Assembly: GCA_017511375.1 (NCBI GenBank)
Contig: JAFWKJ010000010.1
Location: 1-43,451 of the forward strand
DNA length: 43,451 nucleotides
Direction: 5' to 3'
Origin: Bacilli bacterium
Lineage (GTDB): Bacteria > Bacillota_I > Bacilli_A > RF39 > UBA660
Shown here: piece after piece, positions 7,055 through 16,064 of the stretch
Numbering within the stretch: position 1 is the first letter of the stretch
Layout of the letters: every line of letters begins with the position of its first letter
The notes under the pieces: generated by a model
The model's input: the letters and a program-made list of their open reading frames with translations, nothing else
What the model was told of the DNA's origin: nothing
Databases searched by the model: none
Position numbers and translations under genes: made by a program

Positions 7055-8104
7055 ATGGATAATAAGAGATTTGATGAAATTAAAAAATCTTTAGAGGAAG
7101 ATCTAAAGGATGGTTTGGATTTAAAAGTATTAGAAGACCTACGTGTAAAATATTTGGGGAAGAAAGGTTTTATTACAGAGTTAAATAGTGAAATTAAAAA
7201 TGTTCCAAATGAAGAAAAGAAAGAATTTGGAATGAAGGTTAATGAACTTAGAAATAGATTTAATGATTTCTATGAATCTGTAAAAGAAAAATTAGATCAA
7301 GAAGCTTTAAATAAAAGATTAGAAAAAGAAGCTATTGATATTAGTTTACCTGCAACTGTTGTTCCTGTAGGAGCTCCTCATATTTTAGAAAAAGTCATTG
7401 AAGAGGTAGAAGAAGTTTTCCTATCTATGGGCTACGATGTAGTAGATGGACCTGAAATAGAAGAAGATAAATATAATTTTGAAATGTTAAATATTCCAAA
7501 GGGACATCCTGCAAGAGACGCACAAGATACGTTCTATATAGAAGGAGAAGAAATCTTACTTCGTAGTCAAACTTCTCCTGTACAAGTACGTACGATGTTA
7601 AAGGGAGAGGGAAAAGTTCCTATTCGTATGATTTGTCCAGGAAAGACTTATAGAAGAGATGATGATGATGCAAGTCATTCTCATCAATTTATGCAAATTG
7701 AAGGATTGCTTGTTGATAAAAATATTAGTTTAAGTGATTTAAAAGGGACTATGGATGTTTTATTCAAACGTCTATTTGGAAAAGATGTAGAAACTCGTTT
7801 TAGACCTAGTTATTATCAATTTACAGAACCTTCTGTTGAAGTAGATATTACTTGTGTGAACTGTCACGGAAAAGGGTGTAACGTATGTAAGCATACAGGA
7901 TGGGTTACGGTTGTAGGTGCAGGAGTCGTTCATCCTAATGTACTTCGTATGAGTGGATATGATCCAGAAGTATGGAGTGGATTTGCTTTCGGTTTTGGAG
8001 CTGAAAGACTTGCGATGATGAAATATGACATCAATGATATTAGAACTTTCTATAATGCAGATTTAAGAGAGGCAAAAGTATTTGATAGGGAGGATGAGGA
8101 ATAA
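7055..8104 (+). CDS. pheS: Phenylalanine-tRNA ligase alpha subunit
   Basis: The catalytic subunit of the heterotetrameric class II enzyme that charges tRNA-Phe. 349 residues, full length. Order: an N-terminal coiled coil that binds tRNA (1-90), motif 2 (IRMICPGKTYRRDDDDASHSH, shown here as GKTYRRDDDDASHSHQF), the Phe-pocket region FRPSYYQFTEPSVEVDI, a CxxC...CxxC set (CVNCHGKGCNVCKHTGW) present in many PheS, and motif 3 FGFGAERLAMMKYDINDIR. Its TAA shares one base with the pheT start, so the two subunits are translationally coupled. Confidence 0.97.
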   Translation: MDNKRFDEIKKSLEEDLKDGLDLKVLEDLRVKYLGKKGFITELNSEIKNVPNEEKKEFGMKVNELRNRFNDFYESVKEKLDQEALNKRLEKEAIDISLPATVVPVGAPHILEKVIEEVEEVFLSMGYDVVDGPEIEEDKYNFEMLNIPKGHPARDAQDTFYIEGEEILLRSQTSPVQVRTMLKGEGKVPIRMICPGKTYRRDDDDASHSHQFMQIEGLLVDKNISLSDLKGTMDVLFKRLFGKDVETRFRPSYYQFTEPSVEVDITCVNCHGKGCNVCKHTGWVTVVGAGVVHPNVLRMSGYDPEVWSGFAFGFGAERLAMMKYDINDIRTFYNADLREAKVFDREDEE

Positions 8105-10467
8105 TGATTAGTTTAAATTGGGTAGGAGACTACATTGATATAAAAGATCAAGATGTTCATGAATTGGCGGCTAAGATTACCAAAGCAGGTATCAATATAG
8201 AGGCCGTTGTTTCTCATCAAATCAAAGGATTGGTTATTGGTGAGATTGAAAAGGTTGAAGATCATCCAGATAGTGATCATTTACATGTTTGTAGAGTTAA
8301 TATAGGAAAGGAAGTTTTACAAATTGTTTGTGGAGCTCCTAATGTTCGTGATGGATTAAAAGTTATTGTCGCAACAGTAGGTACCATTCTTCCTGGAGAC
8401 TTTGAAATTAAAAAGAGTAAAATTCGTGGAGTAGATTCTTGTGGTATGATTTGTGCTTTATTTGAATTAGGACTTGAAGAAAAAAATGATGAGACTTATG
8501 CAAAAGGAATTGCTGAATTAGATGATGAGGCACCTATCGGAGAAGAGCCACTTGCTTATCTAGGACTTGATGACACTTTATATGATTTAGATGTTCATAA
8601 ACATCGTAATAATGATTGTTATTATCATATTGGATTTGCTTATGAAATTGCATGTATATTAAATAGAAAAGTTACTTTACCAGACTTAGAGTTTAAGACT
8701 AGTAAAGATAAAATTCAATTTGATTTAAAGATTGATACTCCTAAATGTAGTTATTATGCCGCAAGAGAAGTAAGAAATGTAAAGATAGGAGAAAGCCCTG
8801 ATTTTATCAAGAAGAGATTACTTGCTGCAGGAATGAGACCTATAAATAATGTGGTAGATATTTCCAATTATGTTATGTTAGAGTTTGGACAACCACTTCA
8901 TTTCTTTGATAAAGATAAATTAGGAGACAAAATTGTCGTTCGTGATGCGAAAGATAAAGAAGAAATTACTACCTTGGATGGAAAGGTTCGTAAACTTGAT
9001 TCAAAAGATATCGTTATTACAGATGGAGAAAAAAGTGTTTGTATTGCGGGAGTTATGGGAGGAGAAAATACAGAAGTTGATGAAAATACGAAAAATATTT
9101 TAATTGAATCTGCTATTTTTGATCCTGTATCTATTCGTTATACTTCTCGTAAGTTAGAACTTCCAAGTGAAGCTTCTATTCGCTATGGAAAAGGACTATC
9201 TTATGAATATACCGAAATGGCTAGTAAAAGAGCTTGTCATTTGCTTGAAAAGTATGCAGGAGCTGAAGTATTAGATGGTGTTGTGGTAGTAGACCACGAA
9301 GATCATACGGAAAAAGTATTAACATTTAAACCAGAAGAAGTGGATTCTATTTTAGGAATTACAATTTCAGAAGAAGATATGAAACATGAACTTGAACGAT
9401 TAGATTTCCCATATGAAATAAATAAGGGAGAGTTCAAAGTAACGGTTCCAAGAAGAAGATTAGATATTGATCCTAATGTCAATGATATTGCAGAAGAAAT
9501 TGGTAGACTTTATGGATATAATAATTTGGTGTCTTCTCTTCCTTCTATTCCTGTGCGTAGAGGAGAATATATTGGAGATGTTAAATATCGTAAGATTGTT
9601 TCTAAGAGACTTCGTAGTTTAGGTTTAACAGAAGTAAAAACTTATACATTAGTAAGTCCTGAAATGGCTTCTAAATTCCAATATGAAGAGAAAAAACAAG
9701 TTGTTTTACCTAATCCTATGAGTTTGGATAAGAGTGTTGTAAGAACGACTTTAATTCCATCTTTATATAATGTGTATGAATACAATGCAGCACGTGGAAT
9801 TAAGGATGTATCTATCTATGAAATTGCGAAAACTTATGATAGTGAGTATCAAGAAGTAAGTAAAATTTGTGGTTTAATGACTGGAAATTATGTCTTGAAT
9901 GATTGGAAAGGAAATCAAACCATTGATTTCTATGTGGTAAAAGGCGTTGTAGAAAATGTTCTTCAATACATGGGTTATGAAAATAGATACTCTTTTGTAC
10001 GTAGTAGTTGTAGTGATCTACATCCTGGAGTACAAGCTTATATTGTATTAGATGGAAAAAATATAGGAATTATTGGTAAAGTTCATCCCTCTATTACGAA
10101 AAAGGATATCTTCGTATTTGAGATGGATTTGAATCGTATTTTTGGTAGAACTAATAAACTAAAATATAAAGAAGCTTATAAATATCCAAGTATTCAAAAA
10201 GATATGGCTTTCCTTATGGATAAGAATATTGATGTTTCTGAAATCATTAGAACGATTAAGAAGACAGCTAATAATACCTTACAAGATGTTCGTGTGTTTG
10301 ATGTTTATGAAGGAGATAATATTTCTAAAGATCAAAAGAGTGTAGCCTTTAATCTATTATTTAATGGAATTGATCATACTTTAACAGATGAAGAAGTTAT
10401 GATTGTCTTTAACAAGGTAATTGACAAAGTTGTGTCAACTCACCATGCAGAATTAAGAGATAAGTAG
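8104..10467 (+). CDS. pheT: Phenylalanine-tRNA ligase beta subunit
   Basis: The structural and editing subunit that partners PheS. 787 residues, as expected. Visible domains: EMAP-II/OB-fold tRNA-binding domain (about 40-150, with VEDHPDSDHLHVCRVNIG), the B3/B4 editing domain (MRPINNVVDISNYVMLEFGQ, then VCIAGVMGGENTEV), B5 (KVTVPRRRLDIDPNVNDIAE), a catalytic-like core, and the C-terminal FDX-ACB domain (YPSIQKDMAFLMD to the end). It overlaps pheS by one base. The stop codon sits in the loop of a terminator. Confidence 0.97.
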   Translation: MISLNWVGDYIDIKDQDVHELAAKITKAGINIEAVVSHQIKGLVIGEIEKVEDHPDSDHLHVCRVNIGKEVLQIVCGAPNVRDGLKVIVATVGTILPGDFEIKKSKIRGVDSCGMICALFELGLEEKNDETYAKGIAELDDEAPIGEEPLAYLGLDDTLYDLDVHKHRNNDCYYHIGFAYEIACILNRKVTLPDLEFKTSKDKIQFDLKIDTPKCSYYAAREVRNVKIGESPDFIKKRLLAAGMRPINNVVDISNYVMLEFGQPLHFFDKDKLGDKIVVRDAKDKEEITTLDGKVRKLDSKDIVITDGEKSVCIAGVMGGENTEVDENTKNILIESAIFDPVSIRYTSRKLELPSEASIRYGKGLSYEYTEMASKRACHLLEKYAGAEVLDGVVVVDHEDHTEKVLTFKPEEVDSILGITISEEDMKHELERLDFPYEINKGEFKVTVPRRRLDIDPNVNDIAEEIGRLYGYNNLVSSLPSIPVRRGEYIGDVKYRKIVSKRLRSLGLTEVKTYTLVSPEMASKFQYEEKKQVVLPNPMSLDKSVVRTTLIPSLYNVYEYNAARGIKDVSIYEIAKTYDSEYQEVSKICGLMTGNYVLNDWKGNQTIDFYVVKGVVENVLQYMGYENRYSFVRSSCSDLHPGVQAYIVLDGKNIGIIGKVHPSITKKDIFVFEMDLNRIFGRTNKLKYKEAYKYPSIQKDMAFLMDKNIDVSEIIRTIKKTANNTLQDVRVFDVYEGDNISKDQKSVAFNLLFNGIDHTLTDEEVMIVFNKVIDKVVSTHHAELRDK

Positions 10468-10483
10468 AATTATCTCTTTTTTT
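10456..10483 (+). terminator. Terminator of the pheST operon
   Basis: Stem AGAGATAA (10456-10463) with TTATCTCT (10470-10477), then seven T. The pheT stop lies in the loop. Confidence 0.9.
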
Positions 10484-10523
10484 ATGTTACTCTTTTGATA
10501 GAAATAAAATAGGAGTGTGAATT

Positions 10524-12248
10524 ATGGAGAATTCAGAAAACAAAGAAATTGAAACAAATAACGTTCAGGAAACTCTGTCAGAAGTTTCCAATGAAGATGT
10601 AACCAATCAAGAAAATCCTTCTGAAGTTGTTTCTGAGAGTGTTGAACAACCGGCAACAACACCAGTAGAGAACAGCACAAATGAAACAAAACCTCAAAAG
10701 AAAAAAGGAAAAGGCGGACTTGTTGTTCTTGTACTGCTTTTGTTTGTTGCCTTATTGGTAGCTATCTTTGTTCCTTCTTTCTTAAATAAAGAGGGACAAC
10801 CACAAACAATTGAAACTGATGCTAATGAGGTAAAATCAGCATATCGTTTGAGTGGGAATGGTTTAGAAGACTTTGACCTATATTTTTTACAATTAGAAAA
10901 TAAAGAGGTTAACAAGGTGTATAGTCCTTTATCTATTAAGTATGTATTAGCTATGCTTAATGAAGGTACAGCTGGAACTTCTCATGCACAAATCAAAGGG
11001 GTTATTGGAGATTATAAAGCTAAAAAATATAACAACAATGATCATATGAGTTTTGCGAATGCTATGTATATTAAAGATATTTATAAAAATGCTATTAAAG
11101 AAGAATATACAAAACAGTTAAAAGAAAAATATGGGGCAGAAGTAACAGTAGATCCATTTACTAGTCCTGATCCAATTAATAACTGGATTAGTGATAAAAC
11201 ATTTCATTTAATTACTAATATGTTAACAGAACCAATTAATGAATATGATTTCTTCCTAGTAAATGCTTTAGCAATTGATATGAACTGGGTTAATCAATTG
11301 CAATGTGAACAAACTGAATCACGTAGTCAAGGTAAAGTAAGTTGTAAAGATTATAGTGTTAAATATATTCATGAAAACTATTCGGATTATGTAAGAGAAT
11401 TAATGTCTAACGATGAATATGATGAAATAGATTTTAATGGTGGTAAGGTAAAATCGTTAGCAATTGGAGCAAGTATTAATAATTATGATATTATTAAGGA
11501 TCTTGGAGAAGAGAATATTCGTAAAACAGTAGGTGAAAAGTTACAAGAATACATCGATGCTGGTGGAGAAATGTGCGGAAATACTTATGATGAATATATG
11601 GATAATTATATTAAAACGCTAGGAGAAAACTATAAGCAAGTTGATTATTCTACGGATTTCTCTCTATATGATGGTTCAGATGTAAAAGCATTTGCTAAAG
11701 ATCTTCAAACGTATGATGGGGTTACTTTACAATATGTAGCAATCATGCCAAAAGAAGCATCATTAGAATCTTATATCAAAGAATTAGATGTTAAGAGTGT
11801 TAATAATGTAATTAAAGAATTAAAGGATATTAAGTTAGAAAACTTTAAAGAAGGTGTAGTTACAAAGATTAAAGGACATATACCTGTATTTAATTATGAT
11901 TACGAATTAGATTTGATGAATGATTTGAAAAAATTGGGTATAAAGGATGTATTTAGTGCAGAAGATGCAAATTTATCTAATATGATTAAAACCAAAGGTG
12001 GAGAATTCATTGCAAAAGCTGATCATAAAGCAGTAATTGAATTTTCAAATGATGGAATTAAAGCTGCGGCTGTCACATTAGGTGGAGGAAAAGGTGCTGC
12101 CGGTTGTCCTATATTTGATTATGAATATGATGTTCCGGTAGAAACAATTGATATTACGTTTGATAAGCCATATCTATATTTAATTAGAGATAAAGACACA
12201 GGAGAGGTATGGTTTGTTGGAACGGTTTATGAACCTACAAAAAAATAA
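10524..12248 (+). CDS. Membrane-anchored serpin
   Basis: A serine-protease-inhibitor fold protein of 574 residues, larger than typical serpins (about 380-420). An acidic cytoplasmic tail (1-54), a basic patch (KPQKKKGKGG) and one membrane helix (about 65-88, LVVLVLLLFVALLVAIFVPS) precede an extracytoplasmic serpin domain (about 105-574). Family marks: NKVYSPLSIKYVLAMLNEGTAG, here within residues 128-150; NNWISDKT; FLVNALAIDMNW; the hinge NDGIKAAAVT with small residues at P12-P9; and the C-terminal FDKPYLYLIRDKDTGEVWFVG. The Ala-rich hinge favours an inhibitory serpin, which traps proteases by loop insertion. The reactive loop is long and Gly-rich (GGGKGAAGC), and its target cannot be predicted. 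Single-gene unit with AGGAG site; it converges on sspI. Confidence 0.88.
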   Translation: MENSENKEIETNNVQETLSEVSNEDVTNQENPSEVVSESVEQPATTPVENSTNETKPQKKKGKGGLVVLVLLLFVALLVAIFVPSFLNKEGQPQTIETDANEVKSAYRLSGNGLEDFDLYFLQLENKEVNKVYSPLSIKYVLAMLNEGTAGTSHAQIKGVIGDYKAKKYNNNDHMSFANAMYIKDIYKNAIKEEYTKQLKEKYGAEVTVDPFTSPDPINNWISDKTFHLITNMLTEPINEYDFFLVNALAIDMNWVNQLQCEQTESRSQGKVSCKDYSVKYIHENYSDYVRELMSNDEYDEIDFNGGKVKSLAIGASINNYDIIKDLGEENIRKTVGEKLQEYIDAGGEMCGNTYDEYMDNYIKTLGENYKQVDYSTDFSLYDGSDVKAFAKDLQTYDGVTLQYVAIMPKEASLESYIKELDVKSVNNVIKELKDIKLENFKEGVVTKIKGHIPVFNYDYELDLMNDLKKLGIKDVFSAEDANLSNMIKTKGGEFIAKADHKAVIEFSNDGIKAAAVTLGGGKGAAGCPIFDYEYDVPVETIDITFDKPYLYLIRDKDTGEVWFVGTVYEPTKK

Positions 12249-12260
12249 TCTAATAAAAAA

Positions 12261-12290
12261 GACTAGATCGTTTGATCTAGTCCTTTTTTT
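12261..12290. terminator. Bidirectional terminator between the serpin gene and sspI
   Basis: Perfect stem GACTAGATC (12261-12269) with GATCTAGTC (12274-12282), T's on the right and A's on the left, so it works for both converging genes. The sspI stop codon is inside the stem. Confidence 0.9.
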
Positions 12291-12490
12291 ACTCTTTTTC
12301 TTATAATTTCAATCATTTCATTTTTAAATTCTTGATTTGCATTTTCCCAGACAAGTTCAAAAAATACTCCCAATCCTGGTAGGGTATATTCATCTTGTTC
12401 TTTTACTGCTTCATCGATGGCTCTTTTTAAAGTATGAAAATCATCTCCTTGAAAGTTATTGATAATATGATGTCTAATATTTGTATCCAT
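12263..12490 (-). CDS. sspI: Small acid-soluble spore protein, SspI family
   Basis: A minor SASP of the forespore core, made late in sporulation in Bacillus. The 75 residues match the family in size and key motifs: the start MDTNIRHHIINNFQG (Bacillus MDLNLRHAVI-type), then the hallmark TLPGLGVFFELVWENAN, then a charged helical end. The gene lies alone on the minus strand with a perfect AGGAGG site and a sporulation-type promoter candidate. It is one of two signs in the window that the lineage makes endospores. Confidence 0.85.
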   Translation of the reverse strand: MDTNIRHHIINNFQGDDFHTLKRAIDEAVKEQDEYTLPGLGVFFELVWENANQEFKNEMIEIIRKRVKKGLDQTI

Positions 12491-12506
12491 AGAATCCTCC
12501 TATCTT

Positions 12507-12536
12507 TATTATGATAAATCCTGTCAAATCTATACA
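12507..12536 (-). promoter_or_regulatory. Candidate SigG-type promoter of sspI
   Basis: On the minus strand TGTATA (12536-12531), a 17-base spacer and CATAATA (12513-12507) resemble the forespore SigG pattern TGnATA-N17/18-CATnnTA. Caution: the -10 is so close to the AGGAGG (12501-12496) that the transcript would start at or just before the ribosome binding site. Confidence 0.45.
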
Positions 12537-12604
12537 TTTCATTTTTCAATTTCTTGAGAAATGTCATTTTTTGTGGTAAATTTATACTAGAAGAGGTGTT
12601 GGTT

Positions 12605-13474
12605 ATGAAGAAAAGAGTTAAGAAAAGTGAAATTGAAATCGCAAAAAAATCCTCTAGGATTATGTTCTTATTGTCTTTTATCTTACTAGTTTTCTTATTT
12701 GTGGGATTTGGACTTATTTATGTTTTAGAAATTGATGTATCTCCTTATGTTTCTTTTTCTAAAGAAAAAAGTACATCCTCTAAGACCCAAAAGATAATTA
12801 AAAAAGGTGTGATTCTTGATCCTACTCCTATTTCAGTTGAGGTAGATATCACGGATAGTAATGTGCAAAAGTACTACAATATTGTGAAAGTAACAAATCA
12901 AGATGTTTGCGTGGAAGGAACTTATCGTGAAAAGAAACATGTCGATGTAAAAGATTTATCTGAAAAGTGCAAATTTTCTTTAGCCAGCAAAATATATGAA
13001 AAAAATATTGAACAAGGTTTAGATGGTAGACTTTTTGTTTCAGAAGAAGATGTAAAGAGTGCTTATGATGGACTTTTTGGTCATAATACCTATGAACCGC
13101 AAGATTCTATTCCTTGCTTATATAATACAAGTTTTATTTATCATGGGGATTATTATTTTACTGATAAAGTTGCGACAGAAGAAGGGACTTCCCTACAATC
13201 TTTTGAGAAGATTCTTAACGCCAGACGTGTGGGGGATCAATTAGATATTACAACTGCCGTGGTTTTTTATGAACGCGTTATATCTATTTTGTGTAAAGAT
13301 AGTCGATGTGAAAGTACTTTGGAAACAGTAAAACAGGGTACGGATTATGATGATGATTATTATAATTTATATGTTGATTATCACAAAGATTCTTTATATC
13401 AATATACTTATCATTTTGAAATGGATGATGCAGGTTTTTACCGCTATATAGGATATGATAGGACTAATGAATAA
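12605..13474 (+). CDS. Single-pass membrane protein, unknown function
   Basis: Not recognised. The ATG at 12605 follows AGAGGTGT and is preferred over an upstream in-frame ATG at 12554 that lacks a site. 289 residues: a basic cytoplasmic start (KKRVKKSEIEIAKK), one membrane helix (about 19-44) and an extracytoplasmic domain of about 240 residues. The domain holds several Cys (in VCVEGTY, EKCKF, SIPCLYN and LCKDSRCES) that could form disulfides. It is rich in Tyr/Asp/His near the end. A promoter-like TTGAGA-N17-TAAATT lies upstream. It has the same layout as the product at 24757-25656 but no clear sequence match. Confidence 0.65.
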   Translation: MKKRVKKSEIEIAKKSSRIMFLLSFILLVFLFVGFGLIYVLEIDVSPYVSFSKEKSTSSKTQKIIKKGVILDPTPISVEVDITDSNVQKYYNIVKVTNQDVCVEGTYREKKHVDVKDLSEKCKFSLASKIYEKNIEQGLDGRLFVSEEDVKSAYDGLFGHNTYEPQDSIPCLYNTSFIYHGDYYFTDKVATEEGTSLQSFEKILNARRVGDQLDITTAVVFYERVISILCKDSRCESTLETVKQGTDYDDDYYNLYVDYHKDSLYQYTYHFEMDDAGFYRYIGYDRTNE

Positions 13475-13487
13475 TTAGTCTTTTTTT
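13462..13487 (+). terminator. Terminator overlapping the previous gene's end
   Basis: Stem GACTAAT (13462-13468) with ATTAGTC (13474-13480), then seven T. Confidence 0.85.
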
Positions 13488-13520
13488 CATATTTGTGATA
13501 AAATAAGCTTGGTGAGACGG

Positions 13521-14159
13521 ATGAAATTTACTTATAATGATAAAACTTATGATATTGTGATTCTCAAGAAAAGGGGAAATCGTAATACTTATATCCGTGT
13601 AAAAAAAGATTTAAAGATTTATGTAACGACCAATTGGCTTACTCCTATGTTTAGTATTGAGAAACTCATTCATGATCATTATGATCGTATATGCGATATG
13701 ATTGATATGCAGGAAGTAAAGGTACGTAATAATAGTGGTTTCTTTTATATGGGGAAAAAGTATACGATTATTTATTGTGATCAAAAAGATCTTTCTTTTT
13801 CAGAGGATAAAGTCTATGTTCCTCATGATTTTGATGTAGATAAATGGTATAAGAAGCAAGCTAAAACTATATTTTTAGAAAGGTTTTGTTATAATTATGA
13901 ACATTATTCAAGAGCGATTCCTAAACCTAGTCTTCGTATTCGTAAGATGACTAGTAGGTGGGGTGTTTGTAATATTAAGACACATGTTATTACACTTAAT
14001 CTTGAATTGATCAAAAGAGATATGTGTTATTTGGATTATGTGATTGTGCATGAGATGGCTCATTTAATTTATGGAGATCATTCTACTGCTTTTTGGAAAT
14101 TAGTAGGAGAAAATATTCCGGATTATAAAAAATTTAGAGATGAAATGAAGGAGTTTTAA
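13521..14159 (+). CDS. YgjP/DUF45-family zinc metallopeptidase
   Basis: 212 residues from the ATG at 13521, which follows GGTGAG; the upstream TTG and GTG lie in or before that site. The C-terminal half has the YgjP (DUF45) signature: RKMTSRWGVCN followed by the zinc motif VHEMAHLIYGDHSTAFW, where the HExxH His residues bind zinc and Glu is catalytic. The N-terminal half is the beta-rich YgjP domain. The cellular substrate is unknown. Its stop overlaps the start of the next gene by one base, so it heads a unit with the SpoU methyltransferase, rimM and trmD. Confidence 0.85.
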   Translation: MKFTYNDKTYDIVILKKRGNRNTYIRVKKDLKIYVTTNWLTPMFSIEKLIHDHYDRICDMIDMQEVKVRNNSGFFYMGKKYTIIYCDQKDLSFSEDKVYVPHDFDVDKWYKKQAKTIFLERFCYNYEHYSRAIPKPSLRIRKMTSRWGVCNIKTHVITLNLELIKRDMCYLDYVIVHEMAHLIYGDHSTAFWKLVGENIPDYKKFRDEMKEF

Positions 14160-14893
14160 TGGTTATTACGAGTTTAGAAAATGAAAAAGTAAAAGAATTA
14201 ACAAAATTACAACAAAAAAAATATCGTGATTTAACAAATACATATTTGATAGAGGGAGAACACTTAGTAGAAGAAGCTTATAAAAATGGTTCTATCAATC
14301 AAGTCATAGTTTTAGAGGGGACTTTTGTTGGATATGATGTCCCTTCTATGGAAGTCACGGAAGAAGTAATGAAAAAGATTAGTTCTTTAGATACGCCTCC
14401 TACGATGATGGCTGTTTGTCAAAAAAAACGAGATCATGAGATTGTGGGAGATCGGGTTGTTTTATTAGATGGAATTCAAGATCCAGGTAATTTAGGAACG
14501 ATTATTCGTAGTAGTTTAGCTTTTGGAGCAAGTTGTATTGTCTTATCAAAAGATTGTGTAGATTTGTATAATCCTAAAGTATTAAGAGGCACACAAGGAA
14601 TGTTATTTCATATTCCCATTGTTTCCATGGATTTAAAGGAAGCCATTTCTCTATTAAAAAAAAGAAATATTCCTGTTTATGGAACGAGTGTTTTGGATGG
14701 AGTGGATGTTTCTACTTTGAATTCAGAACAAAAGAGGAAATATGCTTTGGTGATGGGAAATGAAGGTAATGGTATTTCTCAAGATATTTTTGATTTGTGT
14801 GATAAAAATTTATATATTCCTATGAATTCAAAAGTTGAAAGTTTAAATGTGGCAGTTGCTTGTAGTATTTTATTATATGAATTAGGAGAATAA
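14159..14893 (+). CDS. SpoU/TrmH-family RNA 2'-O-methyltransferase
   Basis: 244 residues. An N-terminal L30e-like substrate-binding domain (about 1-90, with YLIEGEHLVEEAY) is followed by the SPOUT knot domain. The three family motifs are visible: DGIQDPGNLGTIIRSS (motif 1), ALVMGNEGNGIS (motif 2) and IPMNSKVESLNVAVACSILL (motif 3). It is closest to the TrmH/RlmB-like rRNA methyltransferases of Firmicutes; the target nucleotide cannot be read. It overlaps the metallopeptidase gene by one base and ends one base before rimM. Confidence 0.92.
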   Translation: MVITSLENEKVKELTKLQQKKYRDLTNTYLIEGEHLVEEAYKNGSINQVIVLEGTFVGYDVPSMEVTEEVMKKISSLDTPPTMMAVCQKKRDHEIVGDRVVLLDGIQDPGNLGTIIRSSLAFGASCIVLSKDCVDLYNPKVLRGTQGMLFHIPIVSMDLKEAISLLKKRNIPVYGTSVLDGVDVSTLNSEQKRKYALVMGNEGNGISQDIFDLCDKNLYIPMNSKVESLNVAVACSILLYELGE

Positions 14894-14894
14894 T

Positions 14895-15377
14895 ATGAAG
14901 AAAGTATTGATTGGTAAAATTGTAAATACACATGGTATCAAAGGAGAAATTCGTATTTTAAGTCATTTTCCTTTTAAAGAAAAAGTTTTTCAAGTGGGAA
15001 ACAAACTTTTGGTGGATGATCAAGAGTATACCATTATGAGTTATCGTGTTCATAAAGGATTTGATATGGTTACGTTTGATGGATATTCTAATATCAATGA
15101 TGTTTTAATCTTCATGAAAAAAGATGTGTTTGTATTAGAAGAAGATTTACATTTAGATGAGAATGAAGTGTTAGATGAAGATTTGATTCATTATACTGTC
15201 TTGACAAAAGAGGGTAAAAGAGGAATAATAAAAGAAATTTTTTATGCGAGTGAAGACAATAAAATTCTTAGAGTGGAATTAGATCATGAAGTATTAGTTC
15301 CCATGAACTCGCCTATGATTTTAGAGATAAATAAAAAAGATAAAGTAGTTCTTATAGAACTCATTGAGGGTATGTGA
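14895..15377 (+). CDS. rimM: 16S rRNA processing protein RimM
   Basis: An assembly factor that binds S19 and matures the 30S head. 160 residues with the N-terminal RimM barrel (LIGKIVNTHGIKGEIRILSH) and a PRC-barrel C-domain ending LVPMNSPMILEINKKDK. The stop is TGA, followed at once by TAA. It is directly upstream of trmD as in most Firmicutes. rpsP, usually before it, is absent here and is replaced by the methyltransferase gene. Confidence 0.93.
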   Translation: MKKVLIGKIVNTHGIKGEIRILSHFPFKEKVFQVGNKLLVDDQEYTIMSYRVHKGFDMVTFDGYSNINDVLIFMKKDVFVLEEDLHLDENEVLDEDLIHYTVLTKEGKRGIIKEIFYASEDNKILRVELDHEVLVPMNSPMILEINKKDKVVLIELIEGM

Positions 15378-15381
15378 TAAG

Positions 15382-16050
15382 ATGAAAATAGATATTCTAA
15401 CTTTATTTCCTAATATGTTTGATGGTGTTTTTCAAGAGTCTATTTTGAAAAGGGCACTTGATGAGAAGAAGGTAGAAATCAATTTAATTAATTTTAGAGA
15501 TTATACGGAAGATCCTCATCATAAAGTAGATGATACTCCTTTTGGAGGGGGAGCAGGAATGCTTCTCATGTGTCAGCCTATTTTTGATTGTGTAGAAGCT
15601 ATTAAAACAGAAGATAGTGTTGTGATTCTTCTTACACCAGATGGGGTTCCTTATCAACAAAAAACGGCCTTTGAATTAAGCCATAAGAAACATATTATCC
15701 TTATTTGTGGTCATTATGAAGGGTTTGATGAGAGAATTCGTAGTATTTGTGATAGGGAAATAAGTATTGGAGATTATGTTTTAACAGGAGGAGAAGTTCC
15801 TGCGATGGTACTTGTTGATTCTATTACTAGATTGTTACCGGGTGTTATTAAGGAAGAAAGTTATTTAGAGGATTCTTTTAATGAAAATTATTTATTAGAT
15901 TATCCAAATTATACAAAGCCTAGAGTTTTTCGGGGTATGGAAGTTCCTGAAGTATTAGTTTCTGGAGATCATGAAAAAATTGAGGCTTGGAGAAGAGAAG
16001 AAAGTATTAAAAAGACACAAGAGAGAAGACCAGATTTGCTATCAAAATAG
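15382..16050 (+). CDS. trmD: tRNA (guanine-37-N1)-methyltransferase
   Basis: TrmD methylates G37 next to the anticodon and prevents +1 frameshifting. The start at 15382 gives MKIDILTLFPNMFDGVF, the canonical N-terminus; an upstream in-frame ATG inside rimM is not used. 222 residues. SPOUT trefoil-knot motifs: DDTPFGGGAGMLLMCQP, ILICGHYEGFDERI and ISIGDYVLTGGEVPAMVLVD. Four bases separate it from the rimM stop. Confidence 0.95.
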   Translation: MKIDILTLFPNMFDGVFQESILKRALDEKKVEINLINFRDYTEDPHHKVDDTPFGGGAGMLLMCQPIFDCVEAIKTEDSVVILLTPDGVPYQQKTAFELSHKKHIILICGHYEGFDERIRSICDREISIGDYVLTGGEVPAMVLVDSITRLLPGVIKEESYLEDSFNENYLLDYPNYTKPRVFRGMEVPEVLVSGDHEKIEAWRREESIKKTQERRPDLLSK

Positions 16051-16064
16051 AAGTAGGTGATTCG

